From positions 381,812-445,811 of the forward strand of contig PS015054.1 of NCBI GenBank assembly GCA_048213135.1: 64,000 nucleotides of DNA, in the 5' to 3' direction. This document shows, piece after piece, positions 23,352-40,767 of the stretch. Numbering within the stretch: the stretch's first letter is position 1; each line of letters opens with the position of its first letter. The translations under genes and the position numbers were made by a program. The notes under the pieces are model-generated. The model was given only the letters and a program-made list of their open reading frames with translations. It did no database searches and had not been told where the DNA came from. This DNA is from Reclinomonas americana ATCC 50394. Lineage: Eukaryota > Jakobida > Jakobea > Jakobida.

Positions 23352-25272
23352 ATGAAAGACGAGGAGGCCGCGTGTTGTTGTGTGTGGCGAAAGACCAAGG
23401 AGGAGACGATGGAGTGGAGAAGGAGGAGAAGAGCGGGAAGCAAGTGGCTCACGTTGACGCTGTTTGCAGTGGTGTTTGCCTTGTGGACCTTTGATCCATC
23501 ATCGCCGTTCCTGGTGGAGTTTCTGATCGCGGAGAAGGGCGTGCCAGAGAAGGAGGTATGCTTGAAAGAGGAGCAGTAGTGTGTGCGTGCATGAGCGATG
23601 CCCTGATGCTGTGTGTTGAAGGTGTATGGCACTGTGTTCCCCACGTGGACGTATGCGTATGGAGTGGCGCTGTGTCTGTTGGCGCTGCTGACGGATGTCG
23701 TGGGTCACAAGACGGTGGTGGTCGTGGGCTCGTTGTGCAGACTCGGCATGGATGTGATGGTGTTGCTGTGCGACTCGATTCCCTGTTTCTTGGTGCGATC
23801 GCCTCTCTCTTTTCTCTCCTTCAGCTGTTGCTGCAACTCACACGCAGTGTGTGCGTGCAGGTGTCGGAGGTGTTGGGTGGCATTGGGTTTGCGGCGCAGG
23901 CGGCGTTCTTTGGCCTGCTGTTCTTGGTTGTCGAGCCCGAGTCGTTTCAAAAGGCGGTTCGTTGCTTTGCTGCTGTCGTCGACAATCTTTGCACATGCTC
24001 ACACACTCTGGGCGCACAGACATCGGTCACGCGCAGCGTGGGCCTGGCGGCCACCGTGGTCTCCAGCGTTGTGGGTCAGCTCATGTACCACGCCGGTGTG
24101 CGACTGTCGGTGCTCGTGTGGATCGCCACTGGTGCGTTGGGTGCATCAGTGGTGGTGTCGTTGGTGGGTCTGCCGCGAGGCGACAGAAATAAGGCCACTG
24201 TCGGTAGCGACAGCGAGCTTGTGCCGGAGTATGCACGGAGTGAGAAGCCACCGGCATCCGTCCGGCAGAGCATGCGATTGTTCTGGGCCGATCTGGCGCA
24301 GGCGTACTCCACGCCGACTGGCATCTGGTGGAGTGTGTTTGCGGCCATGATGCTCGCCGTGCATCAACTAGTCATTATCTACTGGCAGTCGCTGGTGCAG
24401 GAGGCCTTTGAGGGCGACAAGTTGCGGCGCTCTCTCCATCTCCTCTCAACTCCGTTACTCACACGCCGGGCTCGAGCAGATCAAAAGGTCAGCTGATGAA
24501 TGGCCTCTTTGTGGCCATTGCCTACTCGCTGGCTGCATGTGCAGCGCTGCTGCCCGTACGTCTGCGTGACCGACTCGATGTTGCGTCGTCGCCTCTGTCA
24601 GCCGTGCGCCCTCCCCCCACTCACCATGTTCCGTGCAGGGCGCCATTGGCCACATTGTGGCGATGCTGACACTGGCTGCAGCCGCTGCGCTGCTGGCCGT
24701 GGCCGCCCTCGTTCACAGCCTCCCCGTCATCTACGTATGCATTGGCGGATTCCATTCTCTTTTCGAGTTCATATATGCTGTGGCGACGGTGCAGATTGCC
24801 CGGCGGTGCGTCTCTTCTCTCCCCCTCTCTGTTCTCTCTGCGCGCTCACTCACTCACTTGCCCGCCCGCCTGCAGCATTGGGTCGACGCGCTACGCCGCC
24901 GTATTCTCCATAAATATGTTCGTGGCGCTGTTGGCGCAGACCGGCATCCAGTTGATGGTGTCGTCGGCGGTACTCAACTTGCACATCCGAACCCAGTTTC
25001 TGGTGTTCAGTGGTGTTGCCTCGGTGACGGTCGCGGCCTGTCTATTAGGTTATATGTGGCGGTGTCGCTTCGTTACCAAGGAGGATATGCAGGCGCTGGC
25101 CGCCGACGCGGCGATGCAGCGACAGGCCGTCAGTATTAATGCCGCCGACGGAGAGGCCATACAATATGTGAGCCAGGCAGAACATGTGTCGCTGCTGGCG
25201 GCCAGTAGTGAGCGCCCAGTGCCGATCGTGGCAGCGACTGTGGCACACTACGGCTCCACACCGACGCCATGA
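23352..25272 (+). CDS. SLC19-family reduced folate/thiamine transporter
   Basis: Plasma-membrane vitamin carrier of the SLC19 family, a branch of the major facilitator superfamily. ATG 23352 opens a Cys/Arg-rich cytosolic N-terminus. The family signature follows: FDPSSPFLVEFLIAEKG, then across an intron VYGTVFPTWTYAYGVAL. Further membrane helices are LLALLTDVVGHKTVVVVGS, VSEVLGGIGFAAQAAFFGL, SVGLAATVVSSVVGQLMY, ATGALGASVVVSLVGL, GLFVAIAYSLAACAALLP, VAMLTLAAAAALLAVAALV, VFSINMFVALLAQTGIQL and FSGVASVTVAACLLGYMW. The intracellular loop around 24200 is hydrophilic. The C-terminus (MQALAADAAMQRQAVSIN...) is cytosolic. Folate versus thiamine cannot be decided by eye. It is convergent with the next gene, 83 bp away. 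Confidence 0.75.
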
Positions 25273-25355
25273 TAATTTAAGCGCTAAAGTGTAAATCGAA
25301 TGTTTAGATGATGTTTGCCAACGAGTTTCGCGTTCACACTTCTTTGTTGCATCGG

Positions 25356-25986
25356 TCAAGATCTGTCATCGCGCAGTACGGCAATAAGGGCGTTGCGAAT
25401 GTCGGACGTCGACACGCGCAGCAACTGGCTGTACGACAGAAGCACCGGTCCTGCACGTAGTTTCACATGAATATGGGGCATGGAACAGATCACGTGACGC
25501 CACCCTCCCTGCCACATACCGAATACCCGAATGAGTTCGCGCAGTCCGACGCGCGTCTCAGGTCTGCGACACAAGCTCAGCACAACACTCAACGCATGCA
25601 GTAGGCAGAGCGAGCGAGAGAACTCACGGGTGTGATGTGCCGTACTGCTCCGTGATCGAATCATCCGCAATGGTAAACATTGAACTGCGAATGTACCACG
25701 AGCACTTGTTCCACGGTGTACCGGGGCCTGTGCGCATCCAAGTGTGTGTCAGCACGCAGTATTGTTGTCGAGGAAAGTCGCAACGACGCGTACCAGCACT
25801 GTGCTGTGCCTGCAGTGCGTACACAAGAGCACCCTCGTCGTCGGCAATGCACACCGCATCTGCAGTCTGACTGCTCTCAAACTTTTTCCGCTCCACTGCC
25901 GCCGCCGACAAGACCGCTGCGTTGGTTATCGGTGGTCGTACAGCAAAGCGCTTCCGGAACTCGGCGCCAAGAGCATCGTTCGACAT
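25356..25986 (-). CDS. Small unrecognised protein, or the C-terminal part of the OTU gene
   Basis: Not recognised. From ATG 25986 it reads MSNDALGAEFRKRFAVRPP, then KKFESSQTADAVCIADDEG. Across an intron (GTACGC...CACAG) come GPGTPWNKCSWYIRSSMFT and a final exon ending LRVSTSDIRNALIAVLRDD at 25356. The sequence looks folded (mixed Trp, Cys and hydrophobic residues) and has no signal peptide or membrane helix. Only 51 bp separate this ATG from the stop of the upstream OTU gene on the same strand, and a 39-nt intron could join the two in frame. It is therefore either a very tightly packed gene or the tail of the OTU protein. Confidence 0.5.
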
Positions 25987-26037
25987 GCGCTCATAAGATA
26001 TTGCTAACGGTAAGCGAAACATATATATGGTCAGCAA

Positions 26038-27770
26038 TCAACACATGCCTGGTTGACGAAGAACAGTGCGTTTTTTCGGCAGCGCACCTGGTCCGCGCTG
26101 TGGTCGCTGTTGTTGTTGTTGCTGTTGCTGTGGTGGCGGTGGTTGCTGCTGCTGCTGCTTCGCAGGCACCGCTGCTGGCGGAGGTACGGATGCGGCGTGT
26201 TGGTTCTCTTCCTCTGCGAGCATTCGAGCCAGAGCCGCATCAGCCTCCTCCTGCTCTCGTCGACTGTGCCTCTCGAACAAGTGAGAATAGGACGAAGGGA
26301 CGCACTGAGATAAACCGCACACACACACCTTACAAGCTGCTGGATCGGTTCGATATCCGCAACCAGGCTGGCGGGGGGCGCTGATTCGAATGTGTGATCG
26401 GCACCATTGGCCTCTGTCGGGTCACCAGACCGCGGCGCCACGAAGCCCTGTGCATCACGATTGTGAGTTTGAGAGATGAGAGATGCAGCGCGCACACACA
26501 CACACCAGCGTATTCCGAAAGAGTGCGTCCAACAGTCGATCCTGCACCGCCTGCACTGCGGCTTTTCGTCGCATGTCCAGCGTTTCTTGCAACGATGCCG
26601 GAGGTCCGCTCTTGCCACCGGCATTCGGGCCACGCTTGCCCGCCCCCTGCAGCGCAGGGAACTGCATGTCTGTGGGGTGCATGCAGAATGTCACAAGAAG
26701 GACTTTAGCGACTGCACGGACACACACAAACCATCTCGAACGCCCCGTGCCAACTCGCGGTCTTCCATTTCCTGAGCTGCGAGCACGATCTGTTGAAAGG
26801 CAGGCTCTTGAGGCCATGGGGCACTGTGCGCGGTGCGTACCTTCCTGTGCCTGTTTCCACGCTTCGTATTCGCCGTTGAAAAACACCTTGCCGGCGTCGG
26901 GTGGTGGTGGGATGCCCAACGACGACTCCAAAACGCCAAACAAGATGTCTGTGCAGCAACAGACGAATGAGAACGCTTGGCACAACAACCTTGCAACAGA
27001 ACGAGCGCGGTGCACCTTGACACTCGACGGCATCCTCCATGATGCGCGTGGGGTACACGACGTCGTAGTGATTGCCGTGCATGTAGCACAGATGAATGGT
27101 GTGCGGACCCTGTCCGTACGTGCTCTTGATGCCGCACTGGTCAAACACCACAATGTGCAGCTTGAAACGATCGGCCAGCGCTACGAGCTCCGGCTCGCCG
27201 CCCCACGTATCATCCTGTCGCATGTTGGCACAGTAGGCCACAAAATCCTCCTCCATGAAGTGTCGGTACAGGTCGGACTCGCGCTGAATGGTGTCGACCA
27301 CTCGATCGCGCACATACGAATTCCACGAGTATTGCACGTGGAACAGCTGCAACGCACGCAGGTGAGCGAGTAGGCGACGACAACGACGTACGATGCACAG
27401 AGCCGAGAGCAGCACACCTTGTCGGCCACGCATCGAAACTGCACAACGCACGTGTAAGGGCACACGAGAGAGAGAGGGAGAGGGAGAAAGAGAGAGAGAT
27501 CGCGCACACACCAGACACGAGCCATCCTTGGCGATGCGCTTGCGTGTGTAGCCCACACCCTGCAGGAAGCTGTCGAGAATGCGCACTTCGCGTCGATGCT
27601 GCGCTCGCAACTCGGCCTCACTGCTCACTCGCTCGTTCAGCAGATGCCTGTGAAGAGAGAGAGGGATGCAGGTGCACACGCAACTCGACTTGCGCTGCTT
27701 GCTGGGACGACTGCGATGCGCCACGATTGCCGCCGCGCTTCCCACCCGCCCCTTTCCGCTTGCCGCTCAT
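26038..27770 (-). CDS. OTU-domain cysteine protease (deubiquitinase)
   Basis: Predicted deubiquitinase of the ovarian-tumour family. ATG 27770 (MSGKRKGAGGKRGG) gives a basic N-terminus. It is followed by EHLLNERVSSEAELRAQHR and the catalytic exon: KRIAKDGSCL|FRCVADKLFHVQ, with the nucleophile Cys in DGSCLFR. The OTU core continues with WNSYVRDRVVDTIQRESDL, MRQDDTWGGEPELVALAD, FKLHIVVFDQCGIKSTYG and HLCYMHGNHYDVVYP, whose His is the general base. It resembles OTUD4/OTUD5-type proteins. After the domain come charged linkers, a coiled region (SLQETLDMRRKAAVQAV) and a Gln/Pro-rich tail ending in ALPKKRTVLRQPGMC at 26038. A 39-nt intron could extend the protein into the next ORF. Confidence 0.8.
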
Positions 27771-27929
27771 GTCCACTCGCTCGCGCACTCACGCACGCAC
27801 ACACGCCCACAGAGGCAGGGAGTTGTTCTAAACAAATCTCACGTCTTTATAGTAAACCAGGCGGTCCTCCTTCCCCCTCTCTCTCCCTCTCTCTCTCTCT
27901 GAATCCACAATTGGCCCCTTCGTTGTCCC

Positions 27930-34232
<6,303 letters not shown>

Positions 34233-35209
34233 GATGATGTGTTGATATGGAAGTGATCGACGGATTTGGCGAGTGCGTTTCCCCCGTTTGGAAAACAGTG
34301 CACATTTTTTGTTCAATGTGGTGGGAGTGCAGCAGTGTGAGGGGTCCTGTGATCTACCTTGGTGAGGGCGTTCTGGAAGCTGAGAAGATGGGCACTGTCT
34401 AGGTGAAAGTGCCAATATCACATGCACATGGGCGACTTCACGCATGCATTGATCGACCTGCATGTGCAGCTGCCTGCTTTGCAATGAAGCGCAAACCAGT
34501 GAGTGGGTAACAGCATCAAGCAGATCCACCTCCTTGATGTTATTCTTCCAGTGTCAGCGAACATCGAACAAGCTGCAGATCGGTCGAATACAACAACAAC
34601 AACAACAACAACAACAACATTTACTAATCCAAACAGCAACACAGCTGCATGGTGATCACCATCTTAAGTGAGCACCAGAAACTCAGACATCACGAAAAAA
34701 ACAAGCGAGAAAAAAGTCGAGATGGCGTCAGTGGATCCGTGCTTGCAACAAGAACGAGTGCAGGCACTGGGTTCACGATGACTAACGATTTGAGCGCAGT
34801 CCAGAAACGTCGCAAAACAGCTTGCAGTCTTGCACGTGTTCGTTCTCGGAGATCCCGAACAACAACTCGCTGTGAGTGTACATGTGATCGAAAATTGCGT
34901 TACCGCAAAGCGTTGCCGAACTGGATTTGACACACGTCCGTGCATGCACTTTAGGCACGTCAACACCGGCACCGGACCCGTGCCCAGCTGCATTGCCGAT
35001 CGACTTGTGCGATCGCGAATTCCAAGTCGGGAATCGCGATCGAAATCGATCCTGACCTCGATCCTAATACACAAGCAGTCGTTCCTGGTATGAGTGCTGC
35101 AGTGTGCTAATCATTCAGAACAGAGGCGTCCCTTCAGCTGTGGGAGTGGATTCGACGATCCATTGGTCGGCCGATCTTGATACCGTCGTGTTTTTGTTTT
35201 CCGTCGGGT
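34233..35209. other. Long intergenic region between ABCG and histidine phosphatase genes
   Basis: Nearly 1 kb, the longest gene-free stretch here, lying between two divergent genes. It contains a CAA/AAC microsatellite (34590-34619) and an imperfect inverted repeat (35010-35042). Several short ORFs on both strands look like chance. No tRNA or snRNA structure was recognised. Confidence 0.5.
34590..34619. repeat. CAA trinucleotide microsatellite
   Basis: About nine perfect CAA/AAC units in the intergenic region upstream of the ABCG gene. There is no coding frame around it that I trust. Confidence 0.9.
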
Positions 35210-36331
35210 ATGGCTCAAGCGCACGAGAAGGAACACGTGCAGCAACAGCAGCACGAGTTGCAGGCACACGCCGCCGAGTGGCGTGCAGCACACTGGCCCA
35301 ATGTGCGCATTGTCGCCTCCTCGGTCAGCGATGCTGCTGCCGCTGCGGAGGCAGCCGCCGGCGACGCGGCCGTCATCAAGAAGCGCGTGCATTTCATTCG
35401 TCGTTGCGTACCTCTCCTGCCCACGAAGCAATGGACGCGTCACTGACTCTCCCCCTCCTCCACAGACGGACAAGGCGTGCACAATCAAGTCGCCATCGAC
35501 TGGGCGGCGGAGAAACGACCTGGCAATCCGTACGTGCAGCCGGAGCTGCTGGACGCCTTGCTGACGGATCTCGGAGTGCAACAGGCCTCGGCGTTGCAGG
35601 TACGTGCGTGTCCACTGTGATGCGTGCGCGTGCTGTCATGTTCACTGCTCGTCGACGAGCAGGATCGCGCGGAACAACTCAGCAACGTGTCGCTGGTGGT
35701 CACGTCGCCGTTGCGGCGCAGCTGCCAGACGGCCACCATTGCCTTCTCCAACCTGGCCATGTGCCATCTGGCGGCACGTGAGGCGTCGGCCTCCAACAAG
35801 GACTGCGTTCCGTTCCTGGCACACCCGTGGTGCCGCGAGCGCGCCGGTGTCAACACGTGCGACAAGCGGCAACCCGTCAGCCTGTCGGCGCGTGAGTTCC
35901 ACATGGTGGACTTTGGCCTGGCCCTTGAGATCGAGGGCGAGGAGGTGTGACCAACCCGCTCCACCACCTGCACAGACTGTCGACTCACCACTCTCTTGCG
36001 CAGGATTCGTACTGGGAGTCCATTGGAGCCGATGTGCGTGAGCCGCAGGAGGTTTTGGCACGCAGGGCTTTCAACTTTATGCGCTGGCTCATGTGCGAGC
36101 GCCCCGACGCTGAGATTGTCGTGGCCACGCACAGTGGCTGGCTCCTGTTGCGTGGACTGCCCTGCCCGCTTCTCCGTCTCTCTTGCTCTCTCTCTCTCTC
36201 TCTCATCTGTCTATTGCCGTTTCAGGACGCTCTTCAACGCGGTCATGGAGGTACAAGATGAGGCCGCGAAGGAGTGGTTTGGCACGGGCGAGATGCGTTC
36301 CGTGGATGTGACGTGGATCAGCGAGGCGTGA
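35210..36331 (+). CDS. Histidine phosphatase (phosphoglycerate mutase-like) superfamily protein
   Basis: Phosphohistidine-using phosphatase of the branch-2-like cytosolic type; the substrate cannot be told. ATG 35210 (MAQAHEKEHVQQQQHELQ) gives a helical N-terminus. The catalytic motif is KRVHFIRHGQGVHN; its His codon is split C|AC by an intron beginning at 35403. Downstream are PELLDALLTDLGVQQA, the SPLRRSCQTA block that binds phosphate, REPQEVLARRAFNFMRWL and the second catalytic His in IVVATHSGWLLL. The last exon ends GEMRSVDVTWISEA at 36331. All family catalytic residues appear present. It resembles fungal and plant phosphoglycerate-mutase-like proteins rather than true glycolytic enzymes. 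A CT tract lies in the last intron. Confidence 0.8.
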
Positions 36332-36467
36332 TTATCATCGCGTACACCACACAATGCACAGCGTTTGAGACAGCCTCTCAAGTAATCACACGTATCGTCT
36401 TCATTGCGCGGCTGCATCACGAGCGGAAAAAGCACCACACGCCGAACACTGCGCTCCGTCAAGCGGC

Positions 36468-39400
36468 TTAGAGTGGAATGTTGCCGTGTTTCTGCATGAG
36501 GGCACACCGAGTCAGCACGCACACCCACACATGCACAACAAGAGACAAGAGGTCACACCTTGGACGGGTTTGACTGCGCACGCGGGAGGATCGGGTGAGA
36601 AACCATCCTGACACGCACAGTGTGGCGACACAAATGAACCATCACTCACCAACTCCTTGTCCTTGAGCATGGCCAGGCTCTCGATGATCAGCTGGCGAGA
36701 AGACGACGGCTTGATCACGTCCTGAATGAATCCTGCGCGCACACATACAAGCGTCAGACACAACACATTTGGCGAGTGACTCGTGACAGTCCACTCACCT
36801 CGGCGGGCGGCCTGCATCGGGTTCGCAAACGTGCGAGTGTACGTCTCAGCCTCCTTGTCTTGCTTGTCGGCGTCCTTGCCGCGGAAGATGATTTCGACAG
36901 CACCCTACAACACACAGACAGTGAGCGATCTGATGCGCAAATGCTGCAACAGCAACAAGTATATCGGCGGCACCTTGGCACCCATGACGGCAATCTCAGC
37001 TTGCGGCCACGCCACATTCACGTCACCACGCAGGTGAATGGAGGACATCACATCGTAGGCACCACCGTACGCCTGACAACTTGTCAGTGATTTCGCTTCC
37101 ACACACATAATCGATGAGCAAATAATATCGTACCTTGCGCGTAATGACAGTGACCTTGGGCACAGTGGCCTCAGCGTACGCGTAGAGCAGCTTGGCGCCG
37201 TGGCGAATGATACCACCGTGCTCCTGCTGCACACCGGGCAGGAAGCCTGCGTGCGATCATTTTTTGAGCAAAGCGTCTCCAGCCTCACATGCATGACAAA
37301 CGGAGTGACGCACCGGGCACATCGACAAAGGTCAGAATCGGAATGTTGAAGGCATCAGCAAAGCGGACAACACGAGCCGCCTTGATGCTGGAGTTGATGT
37401 CGAGGCAGCCAGCATTCTCCGACGGCTGTTCTCCCCGACAATGGTGAGCAAACAGAGCGGGAGAGGCGACGACGACAAACACAACAACAGTGACGTGCCT
37501 GGTTGGCGATAATGGCCACAGTGCGTCCGTCCATGCGCGCGAAACCGCACACAATGTTCTTCGCCCAGTCCTTCATGATCTCGAAAAAGTCGCCATTGTC
37601 GACAATCTTCAGAATCACATTGTGCATGTCGTACGGCGACTGCGCGTGCAAAGCAAAAGACACGGAATGAGTGACCACGCATGGGGTGATGCGCACGTCA
37701 CTTATCGACACGCACATTGGGGTCGTTCGGCACCACAGTGTCCAGCGACGACTCGGCACGGTCACTGGTGTGGCACTCGGGCGTGAGTAGCAGACAATGC
37801 ACGCAAAACACACGTCTCTCCCCACTTGCTGTCGCATTCAGCAGAAAGATCACACACACACACCCACACGCACACACACCCACACACGCACACGTACACA
37901 CACACACACACTCTCTCACACCCACCAAACCCACACCAAGCACACACCCACACACTCTCTCTTACACACACAAGAGGAGTCGCTTCTGTTCTTGATGCCA
38001 CATGATCTCATCCCACTCCCTTTCCCTCTTCCTTTCCCCTTCCTCTGCCCCACCACTCACATGGGGTCATAGTTCACTCGCTGCGGCGGCTCCTCGCGGT
38101 TCGACAGCGGCAAGAAGTCGAAGAACTCGCGAGTCTTGCGCAGCGCGTCAATGTCATCGTCGAATGCAGCATGAGCGACACCACCTGCACCAAAAAAAAT
38201 CACAGTCAGCGGGGCAATCATTATTCCTCCCCATTTCTGCACACTGCCGCAACTCTTCTTCGTGTGGGTCGCGGCACCACCAAGATCCTCCTGGGAAATG
38301 TCCTCCCGAGTCACAGCCTTGACGACATCGGGGCCCGTAATGAACATGTTGGAGGTGCCCTTGACCATGAAGATGAAATCGGTGAGTGCCGGCGAGTACA
38401 CCGCACCGCCTGCGTCCACTCAAGCGGTGAGGAAAACACTGTCGGAGAACACCCTCCCGACACTCACAACCGCGCCGCACCAGCACACGGTCCCATGATG
38501 AGCGAGAGTTGAGGAATCACACCAGAAGCCATGACGTTGCGTTGGAACACCTGCACACACACGCAAGATTTTCGACGTGCGTCAGACGCTGCAACACTGT
38601 GCGTACTGCACAGCCGAGATCCACTGCACCTCAGCGTATCCAGCCAGACTGTCGACTCCCTCCTGAATGCGTGCACCACCCGAATCATTCAGACCAATGA
38701 CGGGCGCTCCCACCAGCATGGCTTTGTCCTGACACAAGTCGCACAAGACGCACGTGAGTACAGATGACCCACTATACTGTAGATCCTCCCTTCTTCCCCG
38801 CCACCCACCATAATCTGCGCAGAAACAATGGTGTTTAAGTACGTGGATTCCACCACACAGCATCGCTGCAGAAACCAAGCAAAAACCTTGCAGATCTTGG
38901 AGGCATTGGTCTCCGAGAGAGAGCCACCAAACACCGTAAAGTCCTGGCTGAACACAAACACCAGACGGCCATTGATCATGCCGTGACCAGTGACCACACC
39001 ATCGCCCTTGTACTGCACACGCAATCACCAATCAGCTCCTCCTCCTCCTCCTCCTCCTTCATTCCTTGCCACACGCGTACCGTTTGGTCGGCCATGCCAA
39101 AGTCAGTGCAGCGGTGCTCCACAAACACATCGTACTCGCGGAACGAGCCCTTGTCCAGCAGCAACAGCACACGCTCACGCGCCGTCAGCTTGCCACGCGC
39201 ATGCTGCGAGTCAATGCGCTTCTGTCCACCACCGAGCATCGCCTGCTCTCGGATATCCACCAACTCCTCTTGGAAATCCTGTGACGATAGAAATTGATGC
39301 ATCACTTGGTGTGACAACCACAGAGTGACGGAGGAAAAAAAGATGCGAAAGTGTGATGCATCAGCCCCACCTTCTTGATTTGCTTGGCGGACCACGACGA

Positions 39401-39603
39401 GGTCACCGGTGCGGCGTCGCTCTTGCAGCGCACTGCAGACACGCGAGACGCGCAGTTCGCCAGCTGTGCACACACACAAGGGGGAGGGAGGTGGTCAGAG
39501 CGAAATCAGCCATGTCACACGCACTATGCCACTGTGTCTTCTTCGCGTGTGTCGTGCGTGTGCGGTCGCTCGCACTCACCGAGATCAGCCGACGAGTGAG
39601 CAT
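36468..39603 (-). CDS. PCCB: Propionyl-CoA carboxylase beta subunit, mitochondrial
   Basis: Carboxyltransferase subunit that moves CO2 from biotin to propionyl-CoA to form methylmalonyl-CoA in the mitochondrial matrix. ATG 39603 (MLTRRLIS) opens a short Arg/Ser presequence. Conserved blocks in order: [181 protein letters not shown] and IAVMGAKGAVEIIF. It ends KHGNIPL, as animal PCCB nearly does. Length and order fit a full enzyme. One intron (about 37769-38063) is packed with CA/CT repeats. The alpha subunit is not in this window. Confidence 0.92.
37851..37967. repeat. CA-rich microsatellite in a PCCB intron
   Basis: Interrupted CA/CCCACA repeats fill much of one PCCB intron, together with downstream CT-rich blocks. 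On the coding (minus) strand this is a GT/GA-rich intron body. Confidence 0.85.
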
Positions 39604-39809
39604 GGCGTACACGCTGAGGCGGAGATCCGAGTGTGGGACACCTTGCGACGTCAATCACATGCAACGAGCACTTACAGTGTGTAGCCGACTGGCCCGCTCC
39701 GTGTGGACCTCAACCACCTCACTGTTCGTCCACTCATCACCACCACCACCAAAGCCGCTTCTGTGGGCTCCATCGTTGTCATACGCCATCGAATCTGCGT
39801 CGTCATTGC

Positions 39810-40703
39810 ATGTCGCCAATGACAACAACAACAGCATCAGCAGTCTCAACAGTGGGTATCTGTGGGTGCGCGAGACTCCGCGTGGACCCGGTCGTCCGCA
39901 CGCTGTCTGTTGCGTGTTCCCGTCGTGTGCATTACGATCCTTCCATTGCGTCGCTCATCTCACTGCGTACAGTGAATCCACGAGCTGGTGGTGGCGGAGG
40001 TGGTGGACGAGGCCCGAACGCGGAAGGCGATGAGCCGGTCGGGTTCCCGGACAATGAGCAGAGTCGTCGACGATTGCTGACCACGCTGTTGTTGCTGTCG
40101 CCGGTGATTATGGCGGCAGTGTACCAGTGGTGCGTGGGCGCTGATCGAGTTGTCCTTTTGCTGTTGTGGTTTCTCCTCATCTCTTGTCTGTCTGTTTGTG
40201 GAGGCAGGTACACGCTGGAGCACAAGCCGAAAGTGCGTGCGATGGGCCTTTTCCGATTCGTGCCTCGTGAGCTCACGTCTGTCTCTCCGCTGCGCGCAGC
40301 AACTTGGACCGCCGCCGCCAGAGATCAACTACTTGCAGTTCCGTGACGAGTTGTTGGCGCACGGCAAGGTCGCCGCCATTGTGGTGCGCGGCAACGAGGA
40401 GGCCTGGATCTACCTCAACGATGGCTACAGCAATCCGTTCACCACCCCAGAGCACGCTGCCATGGTCTGTGCTCGGCGCGTACTGTGCTGTTCGTTCTTC
40501 TCGCGCTTACAGCGTCGGTGTGGGTTCGTGTGCAGTTGGTGGAGCGCCAGATGCCTCAGTGCCGGATCCGCATCCGAAGCGCACAGGACTTTGCGAACTC
40601 GCTGGAAGCCATCTACCGCGACCTGCAACTAGACGAGGGCATGTTCTCGCCCGTCGAGTACTACAGTTCCGACGGCCGACCACTGGACGTAACGCGCGTG
40701 TGA
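39810..40703 (+). CDS. Stand-alone FtsH/AFG3-type N-terminal (FtsH_ext) domain protein, probably mitochondrial
   Basis: ATG 39810 (MSPMTTTTASAVSTVG) opens a Ser/Thr/Arg-rich presequence suited to mitochondria. A Gly-rich spacer and one membrane helix follow (LLTTLLLLSPVIMAAVYQW). The next exons read EINYLQFRDELLAHGKVAA, IVVRGNEEAWIYLNDG, RIRSAQDFANSLEAIYRDL and GMFSPVEYYSSDGRPL. This matches the intermembrane-space domain of m-AAA proteases (AFG3L2/paraplegin type) in order and spacing. Those enzymes continue into a second membrane helix, an AAA ATPase and an M41 protease. Here the frame stops at 40703 and the convergent GSAP stop lies 64 bp away, so the ATPase and protease are absent. It may be a regulator or paralogue remnant. 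It is divergent from PCCB, with about 206 bp between starts. Confidence 0.7.
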
Positions 40704-40767
40704 TCTCCTCTCACCTCTGCTACCGCCACATACTCATTCACCAATTGTACACTCGGTGATTGGAAGA

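Noticed and set aside
34649-35093. Short frames on both strands in the ABCG/phosphatase intergenic region
   Set aside because: No conserved motif, poor composition and no convincing splice partners. Treated as non-coding.
37851-37967. Regularly spaced CA repeats resembling an array
   Set aside because: This is a simple dinucleotide microsatellite in an intron. It has no unique spacers, and CRISPR is not expected in a nuclear eukaryotic genome.
39659-39830. Alternative upstream start for the FtsH_ext-like gene (MQRALTVCSRLARSVW...)
   Set aside because: It would also look like a presequence, but that frame does not run into the conserved exons, whereas the frame from 39810 reads through without an intron.
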